From: Bradyrhizobium erythrophlei
Lineage (GTDB): Bacteria > Pseudomonadota > Alphaproteobacteria > Rhizobiales > Xanthobacteraceae
NCBI RefSeq assembly: GCF_900142985.1
Contig: NZ_LT670849.1
Coordinates: forward strand, 1,798,001-1,862,000
DNA: 64,000 nt
Direction: 5' to 3'
Position 1 is the first letter of the stretch, and the number at the start of each line of letters is the position of its first letter. The translations under genes were made by a program, and so were the position numbers. Below, in pieces: positions 26,821-35,270 of the stretch. Under the pieces are notes generated by a model. That model was given only the letters and a program-made list of their open reading frames with translations, searched no databases and was not told the DNA's origin.

Positions 26821-27744
26821 ATGGTTTTGGATCGTGGCAAAGAGCGGCATTCACAGAGCAGCCGGCTGAAGGAACGAAGGCTTCAAGTACAAGAAAGCGC
26901 CGATAAGTTCGTCGCGCTTGTCGGGGAACGCGTCCGCAAGGCTCGCGAACGAAGAGGCATTTCCCGTCGTGTTCTGGCCGAATTGTCCCAAGTCTCTTTG
27001 CGTTATCTGGCACAGCTCGAGGGTGGAAAGGGAAATATCTCGATTGCGCTGCTTGGGCGAGTGTCGCTTGCGCTCGATCATCGCATCGAATGGCTCGTCG
27101 GAGCCGATGATCCCTGGTCCTCCGAAGTTGTCCGGTTTTCCGAGTTCTTCCGAACAGCCACCCTGGAACAGCGCCGAAATGTCATGCGACTTCTCGACCC
27201 CGGCGATCCAGCGCGCTTGCGGGAGAAACGGCTATGCCTGATCGGTCTCCGGGGAGCCGGCAAGTCGACGCTCGGGAAAATCATGAGCAAAGAGCTGTCT
27301 TTGCCATTTTTGGAATTGAATCGCGAAATCGAAGAGGTTAGCGGAATTTCTGCCAACGAGGTGATGGCGTTGTATGGTCAAGACGGTTACCGGCGTCTCG
27401 AAAGACAGGCGCTCGAAAGAATCGTGGCGACCACTTCCGAAACCGTGCTTGCCGTTGCAGGCGGGATCGTCGCAGAGCCTGAAACCTTTTCCTATCTTCT
27501 GCGCCATTTCCACACGGTTTGGCTGAAAGCGCGCCCGGAAGAACATATGCAGCGCGTACGCAAACAGGGCGACCTTCGCCCGATGAAAGGCAACCCGAAA
27601 GCCATGGAGGAGTTACGCTCTATCCTGACTAGCAGGGAGAGCCTCTATGCTCAGGCAGAAGCCGTTCTCGACACGAGCGGCCGCACCCTGAAACAAAGCA
27701 CAAAGGATCTGGTGGATGTCGTCCGCAAGCTTGAGGTGATTTGA
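26821..27744 (+). CDS. BoxR/BzdR-like regulator: HTH fused to shikimate-kinase-like domain
   Basis: About 307 residues from ATG 26821 (MVLDRGKERHSQSSRLKERR); the ribosome binding site is weak, so a later start is possible. N-terminal XRE-type HTH (about 35-95: VGERVRKARERRGISRRVLA, SLRYLAQLEGGKGNISIAL), a linker, then a shikimate-kinase-like P-loop domain (about 135-305): CLIGLRGAGKSTLGKIMSKE, LNREIEEVSGISANEVM, GYRRLERQALERI, VAGGIVAEPETF. The kinase Asp that binds shikimate in FxDxD is replaced here (FLELNREIE), as expected when the domain senses an aromatic acyl-CoA instead of acting as an enzyme. BzdR and BoxR use this design to sense benzoyl-CoA and repress aromatic catabolism. Divergent from the phenolic-ester hydrolase gene, it could sense a released aromatic acid. 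Confidence 0.87.
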   Translation: MVLDRGKERHSQSSRLKERRLQVQESADKFVALVGERVRKARERRGISRRVLAELSQVSLRYLAQLEGGKGNISIALLGRVSLALDHRIEWLVGADDPWSSEVVRFSEFFRTATLEQRRNVMRLLDPGDPARLREKRLCLIGLRGAGKSTLGKIMSKELSLPFLELNREIEEVSGISANEVMALYGQDGYRRLERQALERIVATTSETVLAVAGGIVAEPETFSYLLRHFHTVWLKARPEEHMQRVRKQGDLRPMKGNPKAMEELRSILTSRESLYAQAEAVLDTSGRTLKQSTKDLVDVVRKLEVI

Positions 27745-28204
27745 AAACCAACGCACGAAATTCAGTTCTGCGTTACAGCATCAATTTGCAAGCTTCTTGT
27801 GCTTCTCCCATCCGGCAGCGTCCAGGCGTATGGAGGAAGGACCGGCCCGGCACCATAACTCGAGATGGTTGAGGCGAGGAAGCAAGTATCTAAGGATCCT
27901 GTCATCCAGGCGGCAAGAGTCATCCTGATGCGCCCGAAAATGGCCGCAGAACGCAGCTGCCCCACGGCTGCACAGCAACAAGCTGGCAGCAGCTTTGGCA
28001 AACGAACTGGCGCAGATCGCGTGAAATATCCTGCGCAACGAGAAGATCCTCGACGCGTCCCCTAACGAAGTGATGGCAATCTGAATAAGACCAACGATGC
28101 GTGCGTATTCCCATCAAGGCTACGGCCCGCGAGCCGATCAAACAGATCCCATGATTGAGGCGCAGAGGAGCTAAGCTGCGTCCTCCTAAACCGGAGGTCT
28201 GATC
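27745..28204. other. Intergenic stretch before the IS110-type transposase
   Basis: No confident gene. The minus-strand frame ending LDAAGWEKHKKLAN at 27781 is partly protein-like and may be a fragment. Part of the right half belongs to the left noncoding end of the IS110-type element. CCTCC-TAAACC-GGAGG (28182-28197) can fold so that it covers the transposase Shine-Dalgarno (GGAGG). Confidence 0.4.
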
Positions 28205-29359
28205 ATGAATCATTCGACCAACATTCTGCCTGTCGATTACGATCAAACGCTCGTTCTAGCGATTGAGTTGAGCAACAAGAGCTGGGTGTTAGCGGCGCAG
28301 GTGCCTGGCCTTTCGCAGACCAAGGCAAAGCGGACTATCGAGCCGAATAAAAATGATCTGTTGGTGGCGATTAATGGCTATCGAACCCGAGCTGCTGCCG
28401 CTGGTCGCCCGGTCAAGCGCGTGATCGCCAGCTATGAGGCCGGATGGTGCGGGTTTTGGCTGGCGAGATGGCTCATAGCGCATGACATAGAGGTGCACGT
28501 CGTCCAGCCTTCGAGTGTACCGGTGGACCGGCGCATGCGTCGCGCCAAATCGGACGGCATCGATGCGGAGCTGCTGTTGCGCACTTTGCTTGCCTGGCTT
28601 CGCGGTGAGCCCCGCGTCTGTTCGATGGTGCCAATCCCAGACGAAGCCGATGAGGATGCGCGGCGGTGTGTCCGGGAGCGGAGTGAGCTGGTCTCCGAGC
28701 GCGTCGGCCTCGTGAATCGGATCGGCGCCATTCTGGCGACACTGGGCGCGGACGATTACAATCCCCTTCTTCAAAGCCGTCGCCGCCGGCTGACTGAGCT
28801 GCGGACCGGCCTTGGCAATCCGATACCGCCAAATGCATTGGCCAAGATCGCGCGTTTGCTTACGAGGCTGGAACTCGTGCTTGTGCAGATTGCGGAGTTA
28901 GAACTTGAACGTGATGCCGTCGCTAAAACTGACGCTCCGGACCAGGCCGGAAAAATGATCCAGCAACTCATCCGCCTGCGCGGCATCGGTGTGCAGAGCG
29001 CAACCGTGCTGGTGCGAGAAGCATTTGTTCGACGCTTCGCTAATGGCAAGGCGCTCGGGTCATACGCCGGCCTCACCTCGACCCCGTATAACAGCGGGGG
29101 CATCGATCGTGAGCGGGGCATCGGGAAAGCGGGCAACCGTCGGCTCAGAACAGTGATGGTCGAATTGACCTGGCTTTGGCAACGCTACCAACCGGGCACC
29201 ACGCAGGTGGTCTGGTTCCGTGAGCGCGTCGGTTCGACTGGCCGCCGCGTTCGCAAGGTCATGGTGGTCGCGCTCGCGCGTAAACTCCTGGTTGCCTTAT
29301 GGCGGTTCGTCATCGACGGTGTGATGCTTGAGGGTGCGGTCATGAAGCCCTCCATCTAA
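28205..29359 (+). CDS. IS110-family transposase (DEDD)
   Basis: 384 residues from ATG 28205, 7 nt after GGAGG. The N-terminal RuvC-like DEDD part (about 14-160) has LVLAIELSNKSWVLAAQ, where an acidic Glu stands in the place usually held by Asp, VIASYEAGWCGFWLARWL (Glu) and RRAKSDGIDAELLLRTLL (two Asp). A coiled region follows, then the Tnp_20/transposase IS116/IS110/IS902 C-terminal domain with LRGIGVQSATVLVREAF and GSYAGLTSTPYNSGGIDRER, including the conserved Ser nucleophile region. The gene is full length and intact. IS110 elements use a noncoding bridge RNA encoded in the element; see the structured DNA downstream. Confidence 0.9.
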   Translation: MNHSTNILPVDYDQTLVLAIELSNKSWVLAAQVPGLSQTKAKRTIEPNKNDLLVAINGYRTRAAAAGRPVKRVIASYEAGWCGFWLARWLIAHDIEVHVVQPSSVPVDRRMRRAKSDGIDAELLLRTLLAWLRGEPRVCSMVPIPDEADEDARRCVRERSELVSERVGLVNRIGAILATLGADDYNPLLQSRRRRLTELRTGLGNPIPPNALAKIARLLTRLELVLVQIAELELERDAVAKTDAPDQAGKMIQQLIRLRGIGVQSATVLVREAFVRRFANGKALGSYAGLTSTPYNSGGIDRERGIGKAGNRRLRTVMVELTWLWQRYQPGTTQVVWFRERVGSTGRRVRKVMVVALARKLLVALWRFVIDGVMLEGAVMKPSI

Positions 29360-29900
29360 CCGTCGCCGAAACCGGGCAGCGCTGCAACGGCACAGAGGTC
29401 CGGTGATCCGAGGGAACGTCGCCGTTGTCCGGCGTGGCGCTTCGGCGCCGTCTTCACAGAGTGGTGCCGTTCCTTCGAAGCTCTCCCGTCCCGAATGCGG
29501 GACAGTGGTCGGGATTACCATCCCGCCGGATGTGAGGTTAGCAGGGAAGCCCTGCAGCAAGAGAGCTCACCTCGGATCGCCGTCGGCAGAAAACCGTTGA
29601 CAGAGGAATCATCATGTGAGGCCGGATACTTATCAGCGACTTCCGATACCTACGCTCAATCTCTGTTGCGAAACGCAGCCGGTCCATACATTTGGGTCGC
29701 AAGCCGACATGAGCGACGTGGCGGAGCGACCTCCGCTTTACGCCGATAAGGGGCAACGCAGCGACAAATGCTGCAGGTCAACAATGGGCCATAATCAGAC
29801 CTGCCAATCCCTATAATCAGCGGCGTGGCAATGGGCAGACGCTAGACGGCTCGAGTGTAGTACCATTCCACGAGCAGCGCGCCGCCCACCGGCCACCGAT
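29360..29900. other. Noncoding right flank of the IS110-type element
   Basis: 541 bp without a credible gene. The first 170 bp hold several perfect short hairpins (separate entry). The remainder, up to the SMP-30-like gene end, shows no recognisable feature. The exact right end of the element is not visible because IS110 elements lack terminal inverted repeats. Confidence 0.5.
29436..29525 (+). ncRNA. Candidate bridge-RNA-like structured region
   Basis: Three perfect hairpins occur within 90 bp, 77 bp after the transposase stop: GGCGC-TTCG-GCGCC (29436-29449), GTCCCG-AATG-CGGGAC (29488-29503) and CGGGAT-TACC-ATCCCG (29510-29525). UUCG-capped and tetraloop stems in the noncoding flank of an IS110-family gene are what a guide (bridge) RNA would look like. 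Placement 3' of the gene resembles the IS1111-type layout. Inference only. Confidence 0.35.
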
Positions 29901-30950
29901 TTAATCGCGGTCGGAGTTGAATGGCGGAATCTTCGCCCGGATCGCCGACACCGTGTATTGCTTGGCCTGTAGCGTCCAGGCCGAGTCCACGGCTGCCATC
30001 GCACTCGCAAACGGCAGGAACAAGGTCAGGTTCGAGACGTAGAGCGTTTTGCCGTCGAGCGAGAAAGCAAGGCTCGCGGGGAATAACAGGCCGCGGACCA
30101 CGCCGTCCTTGTTGAAGCCGTTGAAGTCGCCCAGCTTCGCTATCACTTTGCCCGTCTTGTCGATCACGACGATATCATCTTCCTGGTTGGCGCAGATCCA
30201 GATGTTGCCGTCGCGATCAAGCGCTATTCCATCCGGCGCATTGATGCCGGTGATGAACACGGACGCCGTACCCGCGCTGCCGTTCGGGTTCACCGGAATC
30301 TGGATGATTTGGTGAAACGCCGTGTTGGCTACATAGAGGACTTTGCCGTCATTGCTGAATTCGACGCCGTTTGCGCCGAATGGTGGCGTCAGGCCGCTGC
30401 CCGGGCCAAGCAACGGGCTGTTCGACCAGACCGTCGGCGTCCCGCCATTGGGGCCGACCTTCCAGATCACGCCATTAAACGAATCCGAAATGTAAGCGTT
30501 GCCGAGCTTGTCGAAGGTCAGTGCATTGAGACCGGAGTTCGCGATCGCCGGAACGAAGATACTCGACGAGCCACTCATCGGGTCGACATGAAGTACCGTG
30601 CCGGCACCGAAATCGAGGACCAGCAAGAATCCGTTGACGGGGTTGAAGCGCAATCCAAGCGTATGGGGGCTCGAATTTGCGATCGTAACCTGGCGCACCA
30701 CCTTGCCATTCGGGTTGAGGACGTAAAGCGTCGCGTTGCCCGTCAGCGCGCCGCTGGCGTTGAAGCCGAATGTCGTCACGTAGACGTTGCCATCCGGACC
30801 GACGGTCAGGCCCTCAACGCTAGATGGCTGGCCGGAGGACGTGTTGGGCAGCACCGTCAGTAGGTCGACATCGCCGCGATCCCAGGCATTGGCGGAAGGC
30901 GCCGCCATGATAAGGCCAAGCAAGACAGCGGCGCACCAAGTTCGCGTCAT
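29901..30950 (-). CDS. Exported SMP-30/gluconolactonase-like beta-propeller
   Basis: 349 residues from ATG 30950, with GGGAGGAGAAC upstream. Signal peptide about 1-22 (ending PSANA). The rest is a six-bladed propeller of SMP-30/NHL type with repeated strands such as GLTVGPDGNVYVTTFG, NALTFDKLGNAYISDSFNG, VEFSNDGKVLYVANTAFHQ, GIALDRDGNIWICANQEDD and LAFSLDGKTLYVSNLTLF. The Asp/Asn positions that bind divalent metal in SMP-30 lactonases are plausibly present, so it could be a periplasmic lactonase, but many such propellers are only binding proteins. It reads in the same direction as the GspC-like/LVIVD operon that begins 345 bp upstream; whether it is co-transcribed is not clear. Confidence 0.8.
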   Translation of the reverse strand: MTRTWCAAVLLGLIMAAPSANAWDRGDVDLLTVLPNTSSGQPSSVEGLTVGPDGNVYVTTFGFNASGALTGNATLYVLNPNGKVVRQVTIANSSPHTLGLRFNPVNGFLLVLDFGAGTVLHVDPMSGSSSIFVPAIANSGLNALTFDKLGNAYISDSFNGVIWKVGPNGGTPTVWSNSPLLGPGSGLTPPFGANGVEFSNDGKVLYVANTAFHQIIQIPVNPNGSAGTASVFITGINAPDGIALDRDGNIWICANQEDDIVVIDKTGKVIAKLGDFNGFNKDGVVRGLLFPASLAFSLDGKTLYVSNLTLFLPFASAMAAVDSAWTLQAKQYTVSAIRAKIPPFNSDRD

Positions 30951-31294
30951 GTTCTCCTCCCTAATTTAACTCCAGGATTTCCTGGATAACGGCTAATTTG
31001 CCCTGCAAAATCCCAAACTGTCTACGTCGCCGACGGGTCCACAAGCAGAAATCGGGTCCCGGTGTGGGATGTGTCTGCTTAAGCTTCGAAGCGGGATTGG
31101 CTCCATCTAATTCGCACACCGCCTTACGGCCAACCTGGCACCTACGTGCCGGTTAGAGCACCGCAGCTAGCATACATCATGCCTCTCAACCCAAACTGTG
31201 AATCGTTCCGAGGCGGGCAAAGGCCGCCGCTTCGAGCCATCGTCGCCTGTCTGCCCCGTCGTGCGGCCATCTTTCGGCATGGAGCGTAGCCGCA
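30951..31294. other. Intergenic region upstream of the SMP-30-like gene
   Basis: 344 bp. Short inverted sequences (CCAGGATTTCCTGG at 30971-30984, TTGCCCTGCAA at 31000-31010) lie just upstream of the minus-strand gene and could be operator sites. No gene seen. Confidence 0.4.
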
Positions 31295-32074
31295 TCAATG
31301 CCGCTGCGCGCCTCTGGGTAGAGGCTGCTCGTCAACGTAATCCGCGGTATTGACGATCGGAATCGTTCCGAATGAATTAGGGACGGGCGGCGACACGGCA
31401 GCAACGCGCACCGCAGGCGCTTCTCCCGGTGGCGGATCAAGCAACAAGGTTTCCTCAACGTCCTTCACCAGGGTCGCCTCGCGCGCCTTGACCAGGCGCA
31501 GCACCCAACCCTTATGTTCCTCACCGAGGCGCAGGCGGACGATTTTACTCGTTGCTTTCTCAAGAAAAATTCCGATCTGGACGTCGGTGCCGATGACCGT
31601 TCCGATCAACGACACCGAAAGGCGCTCCGGCTCTGGCGGCTTGGCTGACTGCCGAACGGCCATTGGCGCGACATAGGTCAGCGGAGGCGGTAGCGGGCGA
31701 CGGGATGGCGAAAAGATTGGCCGCTCTCGCGTGATAGACAATCGCTCGAGCGGCAGCTCCCATAATGGATTTGGAGACTCGGCGTTGGAGCTCAGCCGCT
31801 GAGATGGCGACTCTCGCCCCTCGCGACCCTCCGACAGCGGCGAAAGAAGAACGCCCACGGACCGCTCCTGTGCGGTTGCGTCCGTAAGCTTCTCCGTCGC
31901 GACCTGATAAGTCGCGACGTCGCCCTGCTGGAGCGACTGCGAGGTGCCCCGCGCTTTTTCGCCCGCCGCATCGACGACTGATGGCGGAGTGCCCGCCATC
32001 ATCTCATCGAAGCCAGCGAACGCGCCGAGCAACGCGACGCCTGCCAGTAACAAAAAGGAGTGACCTGTTTTCAT
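31295..32074 (-). CDS. GspC-like (HR-domain) type II secretion adaptor, paralogue 1
   Basis: 259 residues from ATG 32074 (MKTGHSFLLLAGVALLGAFA). One N-terminal helix anchors it; a variable linker follows; then the conserved core NPLWELPLERLSITRERPIF with SPSRRPLPPP (about 105-135) and a small beta domain with LSVSLIGTVIGTDVQIGIFL and RLRLGEEHKGWVLRLVKARE (about 155-205). This matches the homology-region (HR) domain of GspC/PulC, which docks to the secretin GspD. Two paralogues lie at 46823 and 52319; only the latter is in the gsp operon. Here the gene is last in an operon with an LVIVD protein and a small exported protein, suggesting service to that cargo. A Pro-rich C-terminal extension is specific to this copy. 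Confidence 0.75.
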   Translation of the reverse strand: MKTGHSFLLLAGVALLGAFAGFDEMMAGTPPSVVDAAGEKARGTSQSLQQGDVATYQVATEKLTDATAQERSVGVLLSPLSEGREGRESPSQRLSSNAESPNPLWELPLERLSITRERPIFSPSRRPLPPPLTYVAPMAVRQSAKPPEPERLSVSLIGTVIGTDVQIGIFLEKATSKIVRLRLGEEHKGWVLRLVKAREATLVKDVEETLLLDPPPGEAPAVRVAAVSPPVPNSFGTIPIVNTADYVDEQPLPRGAQRH

Positions 32075-32155
32075 TCAATCCATACACGCCAACCGCAACG
32101 TGGCCCTTGCGAGGACCACAACGAGTTTATCTCGAAAATTGCTGTCGGCGATCCT

Positions 32156-32563
32156 CTAATGTTGGTGCTCCTTCTCGACGGCGTAGGCCAGGACCACGGG
32201 TTTAACGCCCTTTTGGATCTTCGCGACCACGCTCACCTTGCCGTCCTTGCTGAACGCCACGTGAATGCGGGAAAATTTGCCGTTTGCTTCATCGACCAAA
32301 TATTCCCACGCCTCGCCGTATTGTTCTGCCTCGCAATCGGCATCGTTGCTGGTGCGCCACGGTTGGCCCATCAAGCGCGAGACGTCCGAATGGGTGGCAC
32401 GGCCGACCTCGATCTTTAACGCCTGCCGGGTTGGCTCATCCTGCGCCACCACGGGACTCGTGCAGATCCAGGCGAACAGGCTGGCGACCTCCGTGTCTTG
32501 TGCCACGGAGAACGACGCCAGCCCGAACACGCCGGCCAGGATCAATGGGATCCTTGCTTTCAT
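32156..32563 (-). CDS. Small exported protein of unknown function
   Basis: 135 residues from ATG 32563, 19 bp after the LVIVD gene and on the same strand, so part of the same operon. Signal peptide about 1-21 (ILAGVFGLASFSVAQ). The middle (IEVGRATHSDVSRLMGQPWR with EAWEYLV) resembles the SmpA/OmlA-BamE style fold, in which a '.G.s...v...lG.P....' helix is followed by a two-stranded sheet with a Tyr; this is a fold impression, not a confident family call. Two cysteines (WICTS and DADCEAE) may pair. It ends in EKEHQH, another short charged His tail. Confidence 0.65.
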   Translation of the reverse strand: MKARIPLILAGVFGLASFSVAQDTEVASLFAWICTSPVVAQDEPTRQALKIEVGRATHSDVSRLMGQPWRTSNDADCEAEQYGEAWEYLVDEANGKFSRIHVAFSKDGKVSVVAKIQKGVKPVVLAYAVEKEHQH

Positions 32564-32581
32564 GGGCTATTGTCTTTCTTG

Positions 32582-34555
32582 CTAGTGTTGATTGCCATGG
32601 CCGTTGCCTTGATCGTTGTCATTGCCTTGCCCGTCATCGTTGCCTTGGTCGTTATCACTGCCATTGCCGGCCGCTGCCGCCTGGCCGGTGAGCCTGATGA
32701 TGTGCATGCCCGTGCCAGCACGATCGGCAATGTAGACCAGACCGCGGTCATCCACCTCGGCGTTGTTGGTGTGTATGGCGTTGACGGTGTGACCGTCGCG
32801 ACCCGTGTTGGCCATCGTGCAGCCCGGACCGGGCGAAGGTCCTCCCTTCGGGCCGCAGCCCGTGTCGTTGGGCGCAGGGATGAAGTAGGCGATCGCGCGC
32901 GGATCGTCGGGATTGCGAATGTCAAACACACGCAGCCCGCCGGTGAACCACGCCAGGATTGCCAACCTGCCATAGTAGGGAGGATAGAACAGCTCCGTAG
33001 ACGAGTGGATGCCAAAACGGGCTCCCTGGTTGCAGAAGTTGTTCGGATTTGTGCCCTTCGGCGAATCCTGCGGTGTGACGCTGTTGCCGTAGATGCCCGA
33101 CTGGGAGCAGTTCGCGGTGCCGCAGTGGTTGTCTGCGACCCCATTCCCGGGAATGATCCCCACCCACTTGTAATCGAACCCGTTCGGCACATCCATCTTG
33201 GTGCGCGCGGGATCGCTGGGATCTTCTGCGATGTATTTCGGATGTGCTTCGTCAGTCACGTCATAGAGCCAAGCCGCGTGCGGGGCACTGCCGGCCGTGC
33301 ATTCGTTACCCCCTTCTTCGGAAGTGACCAGGATCAGGTTGCGAGGGCGACCATCCTGCTCGCCGTAGATGGGGAATGATGTGTGTCCGCCCTGAAGGCT
33401 GGTGCCGGGCAAGGTGAACCATCCGATCTGCGGAGCCAGCATCTCACTCTGTGTGGGACTCTTGGCGCAGTTGGCCGACGCGCCGGGTGCCTTGCAGCCG
33501 TTTAGAACCTTGTTGCGGTCGAGTATCTGCACCACACCGTTGCTGCCGACGCCATAGGCGGCGTAAACGCGATTGCCCGCAGAAATTGGTCCGTGAATGC
33601 CGGTCGGTGGCGTAACCAGCCCTTCGATGGCTGAGCCCATAGCCGTAGGCTGCTGGCCGACGAAACCAAAGTCGCGGATATACTCGGGATTTGCCGGATC
33701 GTGCAGGTTGTAGATTTTCATGTGCTGGGTGGAGCCGCTCTGCTGCCAGCCCGGCGCGGAGTCAGGGCTAACGGCCGAGGCCGTGCCGTCATTCGCCACC
33801 AGGTACGCAACGCCCGAATAGCATTCCCACCAATCTTTGTGAGTGTTCGTTGCGCCGGAGTCGATCGCCTTCAGCAAGGTCGGACTGCTGGGATTGGTAA
33901 CGTCCCAGACTTCGTGCGATTCCGTGCCCGGTTGGCCGGATGCGTTGCCGTTGGTTCGGAGCATGTAGTAATGGCCGCGCTTGCGGCTAGCTTCGCCTGG
34001 CGAGGTGGACGGTAAAGTATCGCCGCCGCATACGTGGACCATCTGGTTGCCGGCAGCGTCGAGAGAGCCAGTGCAAGTCGCGCCATCCGACGGCGAGTTC
34101 GGGATGTGCGTCAGATAAATCGGATGCTGCGGATCTGTTACATCGACGAGCGACGTACCGTTCACTTCGTTGGTGAGGTTGAGCCGGTTGATTGCGCAGC
34201 CCGCATGATGGGCCATGTAGGCAATGTAACGGTTGCCCTGGTGGACGACGAGCGGTTGGTAAGTCGAGCGTCCATCCAGACTGTCGTAGCCGAGCAACTG
34301 GGTATTCCATTCGGATTGCGCCGTTCTCACGTCCTGACAACTCGGTGACAGAACAGGACACATCAGATTTGGCGGCGGCGGTGTCATATGCGGCCGTTTG
34401 CCATGATCGAAGTGCGCGAGGGGAATATCGGAACCGTACGGCGGGTAGTTCTGCGCAAGGGCGTACCCCCCGAACAGGAACGCACTGGAAGCCGCAATCG
34501 TTGGCAGAAGAGATACAAACGTCTGGCGGAGTAACTTATTCTTCTTGGGAAACAT
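32582..34555 (-). CDS. Exported LVIVD-repeat protein 1
   Basis: 657 residues from ATG 34555 (MFPKKNKLLRQTFVSLLPTI), preceded by AAGGAGGGAG. Signal peptide about 1-36 (ending YALAQ). The protein has LVIVD-type propeller repeats, recognised by recurring 'v.DvtdP..P' units: TSLVDVTDPQHPIYLTHIPN, HEVWDVTNPSSPTLLKAIDS, IYNLHDPANPEYIRDFGFVG, WLYDVTDEAHPKYIAEDPSD and LRVFDIRNPDDPRAIAYFIP. Several Cys pairs imply disulfides. It ends with a 30-residue Gly/Asn/Asp/Gln tail (QGNDDGQGNDNDQGNGHGNQ) of low complexity. LVIVD proteins are extracellular or surface proteins without a proven enzyme activity. First gene of an operon whose last gene is GspC-like, so it is a candidate type II secretion substrate. 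A second LVIVD protein is at 42504. Confidence 0.82.
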   Translation of the reverse strand: MFPKKNKLLRQTFVSLLPTIAASSAFLFGGYALAQNYPPYGSDIPLAHFDHGKRPHMTPPPPNLMCPVLSPSCQDVRTAQSEWNTQLLGYDSLDGRSTYQPLVVHQGNRYIAYMAHHAGCAINRLNLTNEVNGTSLVDVTDPQHPIYLTHIPNSPSDGATCTGSLDAAGNQMVHVCGGDTLPSTSPGEASRKRGHYYMLRTNGNASGQPGTESHEVWDVTNPSSPTLLKAIDSGATNTHKDWWECYSGVAYLVANDGTASAVSPDSAPGWQQSGSTQHMKIYNLHDPANPEYIRDFGFVGQQPTAMGSAIEGLVTPPTGIHGPISAGNRVYAAYGVGSNGVVQILDRNKVLNGCKAPGASANCAKSPTQSEMLAPQIGWFTLPGTSLQGGHTSFPIYGEQDGRPRNLILVTSEEGGNECTAGSAPHAAWLYDVTDEAHPKYIAEDPSDPARTKMDVPNGFDYKWVGIIPGNGVADNHCGTANCSQSGIYGNSVTPQDSPKGTNPNNFCNQGARFGIHSSTELFYPPYYGRLAILAWFTGGLRVFDIRNPDDPRAIAYFIPAPNDTGCGPKGGPSPGPGCTMANTGRDGHTVNAIHTNNAEVDDRGLVYIADRAGTGMHIIRLTGQAAAAGNGSDNDQGNDDGQGNDNDQGNGHGNQH

Positions 34556-35270
34556 GGTCGCTCCCTCCTTTTTTCGAAGTGAATCGTCACGCCCGCTGAC
34601 CACCGCGATGCGGTGCAGCCTTTCATGTTCGCGCTGATGCTTCGTTGGAAAGAATTAACTCGGCGGAATACCTCAGCCGCACTAGGCGGCCGATGCGATC
34701 CGGTCATACGCAATACTCAGACAACGTCGACGCACGTACGCGGAGCGTCGACCAAAGCCAAACCTCCCCAATCGTCTCGTTATCGCTTTCTTGATCCCGG
34801 TATCTGTCGTCACCCGGACGCAAAAAAAATAATCAGGGTGGTCAGAAGTTGTCAAGCAGCGTCGTCTTTTCGAATAGCAGGCTTGGCGCGACCGCTCAGG
34901 TCATTCTCATCACCGTCGAGATGAACGCGAACAAGTACGTGTCGCTTTTAAGTCGTAAGCAATTATGGAGCACCCGTAGGCGCGGTGCCTGCAGCAGTGA
35001 AGCCTAGCTTCGAGAAGAGACTACATTCGCGCCAGTATGAACTTCGCGGCAGCGAAGCATCGGAAGTAACGCGAGCGTGAGCAGCTCTCGCAATTGCGAA
35101 TAATGTTTTTTGCGTGACAAGATTGCGAATTTTTGCGTAGCGTAAAATGCTTTGTGTGTAGTTTTTGCGTACAAGAAATCATTTTTCAGAAAAACAAATA
35201 TGGCGGCGGGCATTTGGGCATCCGTCTATGAAGCTCCCGATCCCGTCATCCAACCCGACGGGGGAAACAA
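34556..35270. other. Long divergent promoter region
   Basis: 715 bp between LVIVD gene 1 (minus) and the hydrolase at 35271 (plus). The right third carries the TTGCG repeat cluster listed separately. I see no gene; the plus-strand frame at 34613-34924 is rich in Arg and Ser and lacks a ribosome binding site. Confidence 0.5.
35088..35170 (+). promoter_or_regulatory. Cluster of TTGCG(A/T) operator-like repeats
   Basis: A perfect palindrome TCGCAATTGCGA (35088-35099) is followed by three copies of TTTTTGCGT (35107-35115, 35130-35138, 35162-35170) and an ATTGCGAA (35122-35129). The cluster lies 100-185 bp upstream of the hydrolase start at 35271. Such repetition is not expected by chance in 65% GC DNA. 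Confidence 0.5.

Noticed and set aside
26424..26906. 160-codon plus-strand frame upstream of the BoxR-like gene
   Set aside because: No signature, overlaps the regulator start, and codon usage is not like neighbouring genes.
35107..35170. A CRISPR array from the TTTTTGCGT repeats
   Set aside because: Repeat units are 9 bp with irregular 23- and 32-bp spacing and no cas genes; an operator cluster is a better reading.
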